Positions 34,817-43,525 of a stretch of 64,000 bases of DNA are shown piece by piece. The notes under the pieces were generated by a model that worked only from the letters and a program-made list of their open reading frames with translations, had not been told where the DNA came from and did no database searches. The number at the start of each line of letters is the position of its first letter. The first letter of the stretch is position 1. Made by a program: the position numbers and the translations under genes. Source of the DNA: Dactylococcopsis salina PCC 8305 (GTDB taxonomy: Bacteria; Cyanobacteriota; Cyanobacteriia; Cyanobacteriales; Rubidibacteraceae). Where the stretch lies: the NCBI RefSeq assembly GCF_000317615.1, contig NC_019780.1:1571840-1635839 (forward strand). The letters run 5' to 3'.

Positions 34817-36421
34817 TTAGCTATTCGTCATTGCTTCAGCTAAATGTTTTTCTAATGTCGTTTGGGGAAGGGGTCCTTTTAAGTGTGACCAAGGCAAAAT
34901 TTGTGTGGTTTCCCAGTTTTGATGAACATAGTATTCTAGGGGGGGAAGTTGTCCTTTTAATTCTTTGAATGCTCGTTTATAACTTCCTACAGAATCCCCA
35001 TAATGACGGGTTAATTCTAATAAGGGGGTTAAGCGTCGATCGCCCCTTGAAATGAGGGTTTGGATCACTGACCAATTATAGCTTTCGGGCCGAAAATCGA
35101 TGCCGCGCGATCGAAGTTTTTTTTGTAAATAATTCAAGCGTTTTTTACTGTCTTTATTCACGCCAAACCATTGAAACGGTGTATGGGATTTCGGAACAAA
35201 TGTGGAACAACCGAGGGTTAATTTTAAGCTGGGTGCGGCTTTTCTAAGGTTTGCCATCATTTCGATCGTTGCGTCGATATCGGCTTCTTTTTCCCCAGGA
35301 ATCCCCACCATTCCATATAATTTTAGCGCTTTTAATCCCCCTGCTTCTGCGTTAATTGCCGCTTGGATAATTTCCTCGTTGGTGAGTTTTTTGTTGATGA
35401 TATTACGGACGTTTTCTGAACCACTTTCTACAGCAATGGTAATCGATCGAGCGTCTCTCGATGCTAAAATTCTCGCCAATTTTTCGGTAACGGTATTGGT
35501 TCGCACGGAAGAAACACTCAACCGAATATCGTCATAATCGGGACGGGATAAATAGTCTAATAAGTCATTAAATTCAGGATGTTGGGTTACTGACGCACCC
35601 AATAAACCGAGACGATTAGTTACTTTTAATCCCGCTTCGATCGAGGGAATTAATGACCCTTCTAAACTTGCTTTTCGGAAGGGTAAAGTGAGATAACTTG
35701 CCAAACAAAAGCGACACATTTCTGGACAACTTCGCACCACTTCCACCATATAAATATTTTCCCAAGCTGCATTTTCCGTGACAACAGTAGAAGCAGAAAG
35801 TGTATTGCCGCGATAGGTTTGTTTTTGCACTTCTGAGGGAATATCAGCATCAATGGAAGTAATATTTGTAATCATTCCCTCTGGCGAATCATAAGTGATC
35901 TCATAGAAACTCGGAACATAAATGCCAGGAATTTGAGCTAATTTTTTTAGTTTCGTTTTGCGATCGTCGCCTCGCACCTGTTTACAAGTTTCAATTAAAT
36001 TGGGAAGTAACTCTTCTCCATCTCCCAATAAAATTAAATCAAAAAAAGTGGCAAATGGTTCAGGATTTGCTGTTAAAACTGGTCCGCCACCAAAAATTAA
36101 AGGATGTTCTTCTCCTCTTTCCTCACTATGAAGGGGAATCGCAAATGATTCTAATAAATTTAAGATATTAATATAATCTAACTCCCAAGAAACAGAAAAC
36201 CCAAATAATTCAGGATGACGGGGTAAAGATTCTTGGATATCAGTAAAAACCCGACTCACCGCAACATCTTCACGAGTGGCTAAGGTCGCCCAAATTACTT
36301 GATAACCTAAACTGGTAATGCCAATATTGTAAGTATTGGGAAAGGCAAAAATAACAGGAAGTGCGTTGTTTTCTGGTGAAGCTGGGGTAAATAAAAGACG
36401 TTCTTGAGAAAAGACACTCAC
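34817..36421 (-). CDS. B12-binding-domain radical SAM protein
   Basis: This 534-residue radical SAM protein has a cobalamin-binding-like N-terminal domain (about 25-150). The 4Fe-4S cluster motif is CPEMCRFC (CX3CX2C) near residue 230, preceded by VEVVRS. A GGGPVLTANPEPFATFFD segment precedes it, and GLKALKLYGMVGIPGE and GCSTFVPKSHTPFQW follow. This matches the family related to TIGR03960-type proteins that are sometimes fused to a DUF2344 domain; here the DUF2344 part is absent. The modified substrate is unknown. The start is GTG 36421 with no strong ribosome binding site, so it is less certain than the frame. Confidence 0.9.
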   Translation of the reverse strand: MSVFSQERLLFTPASPENNALPVIFAFPNTYNIGITSLGYQVIWATLATREDVAVSRVFTDIQESLPRHPELFGFSVSWELDYINILNLLESFAIPLHSEERGEEHPLIFGGGPVLTANPEPFATFFDLILLGDGEELLPNLIETCKQVRGDDRKTKLKKLAQIPGIYVPSFYEITYDSPEGMITNITSIDADIPSEVQKQTYRGNTLSASTVVTENAAWENIYMVEVVRSCPEMCRFCLASYLTLPFRKASLEGSLIPSIEAGLKVTNRLGLLGASVTQHPEFNDLLDYLSRPDYDDIRLSVSSVRTNTVTEKLARILASRDARSITIAVESGSENVRNIINKKLTNEEIIQAAINAEAGGLKALKLYGMVGIPGEKEADIDATIEMMANLRKAAPSLKLTLGCSTFVPKSHTPFQWFGVNKDSKKRLNYLQKKLRSRGIDFRPESYNWSVIQTLISRGDRRLTPLLELTRHYGDSVGSYKRAFKELKGQLPPLEYYVHQNWETTQILPWSHLKGPLPQTTLEKHLAEAMTNS

Positions 36422-36485
36422 AGTAAAATAATTGTTAGTTTATTGTCCAATTTCGATCTTAACTAAATTCTATAGCAGTTTTATC

Positions 36486-36776
36486 AAAGCGTAAGTTGGG
36501 TTGAGGTAATGAAAATCAACAGCAACAATAAGGGTGTTGTTGGGTTTCACCCAACCTACAATTCTAAAGCCCCCCTTTCAAAGGGCCGGAGCGAAGTGAG
36601 GATTGGGGGGATAAACTGTAACCTAACTTCTTAGAAATGGTATAAGTTGGGTTTCACCCAACCTACAAGTCAGGTTTAGATAGGGGTGTTGGGTTTCACC
36701 CAACCTACAATTCTAAGTTGGGTTTCACCCAACCTACAATTCTGATCTAAGTTGGGTTTCACCCAACCTACAAGTC
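36486..36776. repeat. Cluster of GTTGGGTTTCACCCAAC hairpins
   Basis: At least five copies of the perfect palindrome GTTGGGT-TTC-ACCCAAC, most followed by CTACAA, lie at about 36538, 36648, 36687, 36715 and 36749. They fill most of the 418-bp gap before the hydrolase gene. No coding sequence is supported in the gap. Confidence 0.9.
36565..36642. mobile_element. Truncated family A element
   Basis: The right end TAACCTAACTTCTTAGAAATGGTA and the interior hairpin AAAGCCCCCCTTTCAAAGG match the copy at 42044-42144, and TAA follows. The left terminus is missing, replaced by GTTGGGTTTCACCCAAC repeats. Confidence 0.6.
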
Positions 36777-36839
36777 ATGGAACGTCTTTGTGTTGTGTAA
36801 TGTCTTTATAATTAGTAATTAAGTGATGAGGGGTGAGTC

Positions 36840-38627
36840 GTGAAAAGCAATCGAGAGAGAGGACGGTTTTTAAAGCATATCATCTCATCCGCGATCGGTG
36901 TTTTTTCGGTGTTGATTATGGAAAATGCGATCGCAGCGGAACGGATTAATATTCGCATTGGACCTCTAGAACGTCAAATTTTAGTCAGAGATTTAGAAAC
37001 CTATGGGAGAACTGGAAATGTTCCCCCTTCGCTACGTTTATTAAAACCATTACTAAACTCAGATGTGCAAAAGTTATTAACTCGGAAATTAGAATTTGAT
37101 CAAGAAGTGGTCGATCGATTTGTTTTTGGGACGCTGAGATCACAACAAATTGAACCCCTTATGGAACAATTACAAACTGCTTTTCCCGAAGCTGATCTCG
37201 AAGAACTCATGGTGGGATTATATCTCGCGTTTCAACGGGGAAATGGTTTAAGTCTCCTTGATTTTATTGTGGCGTATCCCGAAGAAACGTTAACCATTGA
37301 TGGGACAGCTGTGATCGCTTTGGGGGTACAATTAAATTTATCTTATCTGCAAAGTCAACTCTTAGCCCCGATTTTAGCCCAAGAATTAAAAGTAGAATAT
37401 AACACTGGCTTCTCTCCTACTTTTGACCCCACTGCGTCGGGAAATGTTGCTTTCAATGAACGAACTTTTATCTTTCGAGATCGTCAGCGCGATCGAAAAA
37501 TTTTGGCGGATTTCTACCTACCAGAAGGTCAAAATGGGTCTTTAGTGGTGTTATCCCATGGTTATGCTGCTAACCGCCGTTTTTTAATCTATTTAGCGCG
37601 ACATTTAGCCTCCTATGGCTTTACTGTCGTTTCCTTAGAACATCCTGGGAGTAATATCGATCTTCTCACAGACCAAGAATTTACCATTGATCCAGGAGAG
37701 TTATTGTCACCGCAAGAATTAATCGATCGTCCTCAAGATATCAGTTTCTTACTGGATCAACTGGATCGATTCAATCGTTATTATGGTAGCCTACGCAATC
37801 AATTTAACACCGAAAATGTTACTGTGATCGGTCATTCGTTGGGAGGTTATACGGCTTTAGCCTTAGCGGGAGGAGAGTTAGACTTAAAGGCGGTGCGTCG
37901 TTTTTGTCGGGATGTTACTCCCCTTGGACGATCTCCTGCAGACTGGTTACAATGTGCTGGGGCGAGATTACCTGATAGTACCCTAAATTTGCGCGATCGG
38001 CGCGTTAAAAGTGCGATCGCCCTTAATCCCATGATTAGCCATCTTTTCGGCGAGAAAGGACTAAAAAAGGTGACAATTCCCACAATGATTCTCAGTAGCA
38101 GTGAAGACGCGATTACGCCCACTCTCACTAATCAGTTAAAACCCTTTACTCAACTTTCTGGTGATAAGTATTTGCTAACCGCCCTCGGTGCAACTCACAT
38201 GAGTGTTACGGATCGCAGTAACTTAAACAGTGTGATGGGGAAAAATACCTTAGTGCCAGAATTAATGGGAAAAAGCGCTGAACCTCTCCGCAGTTGGATT
38301 CGTGGGGTTAGTCTGGCTTTCCTCAAACAGGATAGTACAGAAGCGAAGCAATATCAACCCTTTTTAACCCCAGAATACGCACAGTTTATTTCCACTCCCG
38401 AGTTGTCGTTTCGTTTCACCAGAGAAGTTCCGGCGCGATTAACGCCTTGGTTACAAGGAATTGACTGGACTCGTCAACGATTGCTAGTTAGACAGTCTGC
38501 GCCCGATCGCGCCCCGAAATCACAGTTTAATCTCAACTTTTCACGGAAAAGAGAAATTGATCAATACTGTCGAGGAGAGTTAGAGGAAATTTTGACCATC
38601 AATGTCGATCGAATGTTTCCCTCTTAA
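36840..38627 (+). CDS. Exported alpha/beta hydrolase with DUF1400 domain
   Basis: The protein has 595 residues. A signal-like hydrophobic N-terminus (HIISSAIGVFSVLIMENAIA) precedes a DUF1400 domain (about residues 30-160, RINIRIGPLERQILVRDLE). A dienelactone-hydrolase/lipase-like alpha/beta domain follows, with VVLSHGYAANRRF and the nucleophile elbow VIGHSLGGYTALAL near residue 335. ATHMSVTD late in the protein probably supplies the catalytic histidine. The DUF1400 plus hydrolase order is characteristic of cyanobacteria. The substrate is unknown. The start is GTG 36840. The end overlaps the convergent PHP gene by 4 bp. Confidence 0.87.
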   Translation: MKSNRERGRFLKHIISSAIGVFSVLIMENAIAAERINIRIGPLERQILVRDLETYGRTGNVPPSLRLLKPLLNSDVQKLLTRKLEFDQEVVDRFVFGTLRSQQIEPLMEQLQTAFPEADLEELMVGLYLAFQRGNGLSLLDFIVAYPEETLTIDGTAVIALGVQLNLSYLQSQLLAPILAQELKVEYNTGFSPTFDPTASGNVAFNERTFIFRDRQRDRKILADFYLPEGQNGSLVVLSHGYAANRRFLIYLARHLASYGFTVVSLEHPGSNIDLLTDQEFTIDPGELLSPQELIDRPQDISFLLDQLDRFNRYYGSLRNQFNTENVTVIGHSLGGYTALALAGGELDLKAVRRFCRDVTPLGRSPADWLQCAGARLPDSTLNLRDRRVKSAIALNPMISHLFGEKGLKKVTIPTMILSSSEDAITPTLTNQLKPFTQLSGDKYLLTALGATHMSVTDRSNLNSVMGKNTLVPELMGKSAEPLRSWIRGVSLAFLKQDSTEAKQYQPFLTPEYAQFISTPELSFRFTREVPARLTPWLQGIDWTRQRLLVRQSAPDRAPKSQFNLNFSRKREIDQYCRGELEEILTINVDRMFPS

Positions 38628-39325
38628 ACTCGTTTTAATAGGTTTAATCCGTGTGTATCCGTTCCACAAGTGTTAAACAAATTATACTGTTCGCTAAGTG
38701 CTTTCACCGTTGCGGTTTTGTGGGGAGTCGGTGTCCAAGGGGAAACATTTTTATAAGCATAGTAGGTTTCTACTCCATCAATTCCCAGCGCCACTGCTTC
38801 TGGAATTAACTCTGTTGCGGGTTTTTGATATCTTTCGGGATGGGCTAATACCACTAAACCACCCGCTTGATGAATCGCAGCAATCACGCGATCGGCGCCT
38901 GCATTCAGTTTAACAGGGGCATCTCCTTGTAAGTAGGGAACGATCGCGCCATGATGAGGATTAAACCCATAGCCCAAAATGTGAACCTCTGTGTTTAACA
39001 AAAGTGAGGTGATTTCCACCCCTGTCCACAGTTGGGGGAGAGATTGACCACTGGTTTGATGACTTTGTAAATAATTGTGGGCGATTTCATAGCCTTTTAC
39101 GGTATGGTGGTCAGTAATCGCCAGTCCTCTTAATTTTAATGCTAAAGCCTGATCAATCACGGATTCGGGTTGCAATTGTCCATCAGAATGAACCGTGTGT
39201 AAATGGAAATTGTAAATATGAGGACAACTATCAGCATCGATCGTGCGCCAAATTGCTTTCAGGGTTTCTACATTCTGTGTCGGTAAATTGGAAGTGGTTT
39301 GGGGGAAAAAGTAAGTTGTCGGCAT
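38624..39325 (-). CDS. PHP-domain metal-dependent phosphoesterase
   Basis: This cytosolic protein of 233 residues starts at ATG 39325 (MPTTYFFPQ); an in-frame TTG at 39337 would add four. The PHP metal ligands are visible in order: YNFHLHTVHSDGQ, LAITDHHTVKGYE, GVEITS, VLAHPERY and CGTDTHG. The domain cleaves phosphoester bonds, as in histidinol phosphatase and DNA polymerase X proofreading domains. Stand-alone cyanobacterial members lack an assigned substrate. It is convergent with the hydrolase gene and divergent from the saccharopine dehydrogenase-like gene. Confidence 0.88.
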   Translation of the reverse strand: MPTTYFFPQTTSNLPTQNVETLKAIWRTIDADSCPHIYNFHLHTVHSDGQLQPESVIDQALALKLRGLAITDHHTVKGYEIAHNYLQSHQTSGQSLPQLWTGVEITSLLLNTEVHILGYGFNPHHGAIVPYLQGDAPVKLNAGADRVIAAIHQAGGLVVLAHPERYQKPATELIPEAVALGIDGVETYYAYKNVSPWTPTPHKTATVKALSEQYNLFNTCGTDTHGLNLLKRV

Positions 39326-39444
39326 GATAATTTTCAATAATGGCGTTAATTGCTAGTGAGTGAGCCGATAATTGTTGAGCAATATTACAAATTCTTCCCT
39401 TTAACCTTAGCAAATCTTTTTAATTTTGTTCTCTATAGGAGGAA

Positions 39445-40536
39445 ATGGTGACTCAGAATATCTTAATTATTGGCGGTAACGGGAAAATTGGTCGCTGTGT
39501 GGCGCGAGATATAAGTCAGCAAACTGAAGCAAAAGTAACCATTACGGGGCGTAAATCTTCTCCTTACCGTGATTTCCCTTTTTTATCCCTCGATTTGAAT
39601 GATTTAGCAACGATTCAAAAGACAATTTATAATTATGATTTAGTGGTTCATGTGGCTGGACCCTTTCATCATCGGGATGGTCGGGTTTTAAACTGCTGCC
39701 TTGAAGCTGGGGTGAATTATATTGATGTTAGTGACCATCGATCGTTCCATCAACAAGCAGTTAACTATCATCAACTCGCATCAAAAGCGGGAATAACGGC
39801 GATTTTACATACAGGCGTTTTTCCTGGCATTTCTAACTTAATGGCGCGAAAAGGTGTAGAAATGCTTGATACCGCCGACTCTATTCATTTATATTATTTA
39901 GTTGCGGGTTCTGGTGGTGCTGGGTTAACGGTTATGCGAACGACTTTTTTAGGATTAAAATCCCCTTTTTCCGTCTGGATTAACGGCAAATGGGAAGAAA
40001 AATCTCCCTACACCGATCAAGAAATTGTCAACTTTCCTCACTATGGAAACGCAGGAGTTTATTGGTTTGATGTTGCTGAAACTTACACACTTCCTCAGTC
40101 GTTTCCCGTGAATACAGTGGTTACTAAATTTGGTTCGCTTCCTGATTTTTATAACCATTTAACTTGGATTAGCGCCCATCGTTTCCCCTCATGGATTTTA
40201 CAAAACTCGATCGCCTTAGAAGGGCTTTCTCGCTTGAGTTTAGCCATGGCAAAAGTTACTGATTTTTGGAGTGGGATCGGAATTGCGATCTGTGCAGAAG
40301 TGAAGGGATGGAAAGACGGGAAAAAACAAACCTGTAACTTAGAATTTTACCATGAAAACACCTCGATCGCAGTGGGAATAGGAGTAGGAAGTATCGCCCA
40401 ATTATTATTAAAGCAAGAGATTAAACAACCTGGAGTTTGGTCAGTTGAACAAATTGTCAACAGCGATTTATTTGATAAAATAATGACCGAAAGAGGACTT
40501 AAAATTAAGGCTTCAATTGCGCCTGATTCTGAATAA
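39445..40536 (+). CDS. Saccharopine dehydrogenase-like NAD(P)-binding protein
   Basis: This 363-residue Rossmann-fold oxidoreductase begins NILIIGGNGKIGRCVARDIS, the nucleotide-binding loop. DLVVHVAGPFHHRDGRVLNCCLEAGVNYID is the region characteristic of saccharopine dehydrogenase-like proteins. FPGISNLMARKGVE follows. Whether it acts on saccharopine is doubtful; bacterial homologues have varied or unknown roles. It starts at ATG 39445 with TAGGAGGAA 6 bp upstream, a strong ribosome binding site. Its 3' end overlaps the convergent M41-like gene by 32 bp. Confidence 0.85.
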   Translation: MVTQNILIIGGNGKIGRCVARDISQQTEAKVTITGRKSSPYRDFPFLSLDLNDLATIQKTIYNYDLVVHVAGPFHHRDGRVLNCCLEAGVNYIDVSDHRSFHQQAVNYHQLASKAGITAILHTGVFPGISNLMARKGVEMLDTADSIHLYYLVAGSGGAGLTVMRTTFLGLKSPFSVWINGKWEEKSPYTDQEIVNFPHYGNAGVYWFDVAETYTLPQSFPVNTVVTKFGSLPDFYNHLTWISAHRFPSWILQNSIALEGLSRLSLAMAKVTDFWSGIGIAICAEVKGWKDGKKQTCNLEFYHENTSIAVGIGVGSIAQLLLKQEIKQPGVWSVEQIVNSDLFDKIMTERGLKIKASIAPDSE

Positions 40537-41188
40537 TTTGTTCACAACTTTCCACAGAAGCGCCTTGTCTCATCACCTTAATTAATGTCTGGTAAGCCTC
40601 CTGATTGCGTTCAATTAAGGATTTCGCCTGTAACGTCGACCATTCTTGTTTCTGTTTCCGTTGACTTGGAGGATAGCCTAATTCCTTCAAAATTGCTTGC
40701 AGCTGCGATCGATCGTCTTCTCCTCCTTCCGCGTTACCATAAGATAAAATCTCCGCCGCCATTCCAGCACACCAAACCGTACAAAATCGGTCTAACATTA
40801 AATTAATTTGATTTGGTTTTTGTCCTCCCTTTTCTAAAGCCGTCGTATCAAATTGTACACCTCCTTTTCCTGGTTGTTTTTGACGAAAAGCCTCCCAAGC
40901 GGTGAGACTATAACCTGTAATTGGAATCCCTAAAAAATAAGCAGCAAGAAAATGTCCAGCCTCATGGTGTAACACTCTTTCCCGTTGTTCCGCCGTAGAA
41001 AATAAATCAAGAAAAAGCGTAACCCCGCGATTATTCCAAGTTAACGTATCAAAAGTAAGTAACCCCATAATGATAAACGTAATTCCTGCGGGAAAAACCA
41101 CTGGAATATTCAAAATTGGGGCAAATAAAGCAAACATCGTCATGGCAAAAATGCCAATTGCGATTAAATTAAGACTGATAGACTGCAT
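40505..41188 (-). CDS. Membrane-anchored M41 (FtsH-like) peptidase without AAA domain
   Basis: This 227-residue protein has two hydrophobic spans at the N-terminus (ISLNLIAIGIFAMTMFALFA and FPAGITFIIMGLLTF). A peptidase domain with the zinc motif HEAGH follows, with LAAYFLGIPITGY and the acidic GGEDDRSQ that would supply a third ligand. FtsH proteases carry an AAA ATPase before this domain; here it is absent. Such stand-alone domains are known in cyanobacteria and plants. I start at ATG 41188 because the longer frame to 41248 is encoded by an intergenic repeat unit. Its role may be limited proteolysis of membrane proteins, but this is inferred. Confidence 0.82.
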   Translation of the reverse strand: MQSISLNLIAIGIFAMTMFALFAPILNIPVVFPAGITFIIMGLLTFDTLTWNNRGVTLFLDLFSTAEQRERVLHHEAGHFLAAYFLGIPITGYSLTAWEAFRQKQPGKGGVQFDTTALEKGGQKPNQINLMLDRFCTVWCAGMAAEILSYGNAEGGEDDRSQLQAILKELGYPPSQRKQKQEWSTLQAKSLIERNQEAYQTLIKVMRQGASVESCEQIIQNQAQLKP

Positions 41189-41192
41189 AATA

Positions 41193-41411
41193 ACTAAGTG
41201 TAACCCAACACCATCAATTCTACTACTGTGGGGTGTTGGGTTTCGCAAACTTCACCCAACCTACTACTTATGAAAAATGTTGGGTTTCGCAAACTTCACC
41301 CAACCTACTAATTCCCCTAACCGTAGGTTGGGTGAAACGAAGTGTAACCCAACATCATCAATTCTACTACTGTGGGGTGTTGGGTTTCGTCTTCTCCACC
41401 CAACCTACATT
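41193..41411. repeat. GTGTAACCCAACA / TTGGGTTTCG repeat units
   Basis: Two copies of a ~75-bp unit (GTGTAACCCAACA, CATCAATTCTACTACTGTGG, GGTGTTGGGTTTCG) begin at about 41198 and 41346. Between them lies GTTGGGTTTCGCAAACTTCACCCAACCTACT twice. A third copy of the unit is at about 41971-42040. The gap before the antitoxin gene holds nothing else. Confidence 0.85.
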
Positions 41412-41456
41412 TGCTAAGATTATTATAATTATGACAAGTAAAAACAGGATCAGAAA

Positions 41457-41666
41457 ATGAACTCATTTCAACAAATTGTTGAATCCGTCGAAAGTTTACC
41501 TTTAGAAGATCAGGAAATTTTGCTTGAATTTCTGCAAAAAAAGATACAAGAAAAACGAAATGATCAAGTTAAACAGGAGATTTCAGAAGTTCGCGAAGAA
41601 TTTGCTAAGGGGAACGTTAAATGGGGATCAGTTGATGACTTTTTAGGAGAGTTAGAACAACCATGA
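41457..41666 (+). CDS. Putative antitoxin of a type II toxin-antitoxin pair
   Basis: This 69-residue, acidic, helix-rich protein (ESLPLEDQEILLEFLQKKIQ, then QEISEVREEFAKGNVKWGSV, DDFLGELE) resembles small antitoxins paired with RelE/ParE-fold toxins in cyanobacteria. The C-terminal half would wrap the toxin. Its stop overlaps the toxin start by 4 bp (ATGA), showing translational coupling. Autoregulation by the complex is usual for such pairs, but no clear operator is visible in the repeat-filled upstream region. Confidence 0.8.
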   Translation: MNSFQQIVESVESLPLEDQEILLEFLQKKIQEKRNDQVKQEISEVREEFAKGNVKWGSVDDFLGELEQP

Positions 41667-41941
41667 AAATTGGCTGGACTCCCAAATCATTGCGTTCTTT
41701 TAAGCGTTTAATTCGCAAAAATCCTCATCTCATACCTCTTCTTGAAAAAACTTTAAAGCAACTATCCGAGAACCCTTTTCACCCTACCTTACGCACTCAT
41801 AAACTCAAAGGTGAGTTAGAAGAAATTTGGTCTTGTTCAATTAACTATCAGTATCGCATTCTATTTGAATTCGTTAGGAATACCCAAGAGGAAGATGCGA
41901 TTTTATTACTGAATTTAGGAACACATGATGAAGTATATTAA
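41663..41941 (+). CDS. RelE/ParE-superfamily toxin (mRNA interferase-like)
   Basis: This 92-residue basic protein is of the RelE/YafQ-like fold: KIGWTPKSLRSFKRLIRKNP, FHPTLRTHKLKGELEEIWSC, YQYRILFEF and LLLNLGTHDEVY. The pattern KLKG..WSCSI.YQYRI and the GTHDEVY end are those of mRNA-cleaving YafQ/RelE-type toxins. It follows the antitoxin with a 4-bp overlap. A repeat unit and a family A element lie directly downstream. Activity is inferred from family only. Confidence 0.85.
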   Translation: MKIGWTPKSLRSFKRLIRKNPHLIPLLEKTLKQLSENPFHPTLRTHKLKGELEEIWSCSINYQYRILFEFVRNTQEEDAILLLNLGTHDEVY

Positions 41942-41967
41942 AAGATAAATAGTAGATTAGGCAAAAC

Positions 41968-42043
41968 CAAGTGTAACCCAACATCATCAATTCTACTACT
42001 GTGGGGTGTTGGGTTTCGTAAACTCCACCCAACCTACTACTTA
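41968..42043. repeat. Third copy of the GTGTAACCCAACA unit
   Basis: This is the same ~75-bp unit as at 41198 and 41346, ending in ACCCAACCTACTACTTAT. The family A element that follows begins right at its end; the final TTA serves as target duplication. Confidence 0.85.
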
Positions 42044-42144
42044 TACCATTTCGATCAACTGGCGCTACACACCGATCCACTAAAGCCCCCCTTTCAAAGG
42101 GGGGTTGGGGGGATAAACTGTAACCTAACTTTTTAGAAATGGTA
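42044..42144. mobile_element. MITE-like element, family A, copy 3, TTA target duplication
   Basis: This 101-bp element has termini TACCATTTCG and AGAAATGGTA, with flanks TTA at 42041-42043 and 42145-42147. The interior hairpin is CCCCCCTTTCAAAGGGGGG. It is more diverged from copies 1 and 2 than they are from each other, so it is probably an older insertion. Confidence 0.8.
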
Positions 42145-42239
42145 TTATGGAAAATGTTGGGTTTCGCAAACTTCACCCCATCTACTACTAAAAAATTCCC
42201 CTCCACTAGGAAGGGGAAAATTAATCTTTCAAACTTGAA

Positions 42240-43424
42240 TCATCGATCGACCGATCCCATAATCACATCAATGCTTCCTAAAATTGCCATAATATCAGCA
42301 ACTTTCATGCCCTTTAAAAGGTGAGGAAGAATCTGTAAATTATTAAAATCAGGGGCGCGAATTTTCCAACGCCAGGGGAAAACATTATCATTTCCCACTA
42401 AAAAGATGCCCAATTCTCCTTTTCCACTTTCCAAGCGAACATAATGTTCTCCTTCAGGAATTTTGAATGTAGGCGCCATTTTCTTGGCAATATATTGATA
42501 GTCAAAATCGTTCCATTGCGATTTTTTCCCTTCTGCCATCCGTCGCGCTTCTAGGTTCTCATAGGGGCCGCCTGGAATGCCAGCACAAGCCTGACGAATA
42601 ATTTTAAGAGATTCTCGCATTTCTCGCACGCGCACGAGGTAACGCGCAAAACAATCACCTGCGGTTTCCCAGTGAATCTCCCAATCAAAATCGTCGTAAC
42701 ATTCGTAATGGTCAACTTTCCGTAAGTCCCATTTTACCCCAGACCCGCGTAACATCGGACCGGATAATCCCCAGTTAATCGCTTCTTCACGGGTAATAAC
42801 ACCAATTCCTTCTAAACGACGACGGAAAATCGGGTTATTGGTGATTAGCTTTTCGTATTCATCTACTTTCTCAGCGAAATAATCGCAGAAGTCGATACAT
42901 TTATCTAACCATCCATAAGGTAAATCAACCGCAACTCCTCCCACACGGAAGTAGTTATTATTGATTAATCGGGACCCACTGGCAGCTTCCCAAAGGTCGT
43001 AAATCAGTTCCCGTTCGCGGAAAATGTAGAAAAATGGCGTTTGTGCGCCCACATCCGCTAAAAAGGGTCCTAACCACAGTAAATGGTTGGCAATGCGGTT
43101 TAATTCGAGCATGATCACACGGATATATTGAGCGCGTTTGGGAACTTCAATATCCGCGAGTTTTTCTGGTGCATTAACGGTAATCGCTTCGTTGAACATT
43201 CCCGCCGCATAATCCCAACGACTCACGTATGGAACGTACATCACGTTTGTCCGATTTTCCGCTATTTTTTCCATTCCTCGATGGAGATAACCAATGACGG
43301 GTTCACAATCTACCACGTCTTCCCCATCTAGGGTGACGATGAGGCGGAGAACACCGTGCATTGAGGGATGGTGAGGTCCCATGTTTAACACCATGGGTTC
43401 GGTTCTAGTTTCGATCTTTGCCAT
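42240..43424 (-). CDS. ndhH: NAD(P)H-quinone oxidoreductase subunit H (NDH-1)
   Basis: This is the 49-kDa/NuoD-type subunit of the thylakoid NDH-1 complex, used in respiration, cyclic electron flow and CO2 uptake. The 394-residue length is standard for cyanobacteria. It starts [20 protein letters not shown], followed by [20 protein letters not shown]. Further marks are [32 protein letters not shown] and the C-terminal [13 protein letters not shown]. It lies alone, as is usual for cyanobacterial ndhH. It reads leftward. Confidence 0.98.
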   Translation of the reverse strand: MAKIETRTEPMVLNMGPHHPSMHGVLRLIVTLDGEDVVDCEPVIGYLHRGMEKIAENRTNVMYVPYVSRWDYAAGMFNEAITVNAPEKLADIEVPKRAQYIRVIMLELNRIANHLLWLGPFLADVGAQTPFFYIFRERELIYDLWEAASGSRLINNNYFRVGGVAVDLPYGWLDKCIDFCDYFAEKVDEYEKLITNNPIFRRRLEGIGVITREEAINWGLSGPMLRGSGVKWDLRKVDHYECYDDFDWEIHWETAGDCFARYLVRVREMRESLKIIRQACAGIPGGPYENLEARRMAEGKKSQWNDFDYQYIAKKMAPTFKIPEGEHYVRLESGKGELGIFLVGNDNVFPWRWKIRAPDFNNLQILPHLLKGMKVADIMAILGSIDVIMGSVDR

Positions 43425-43525
43425 GATTATGAGGTTTTTCCTTGTGGTTTCACGTCTGCGCGGTGACGATCTTAAAAATGTTTCATTCTCTTAACCATTA
43501 TAGGGAGCAATGTTGCTCCTAACTG

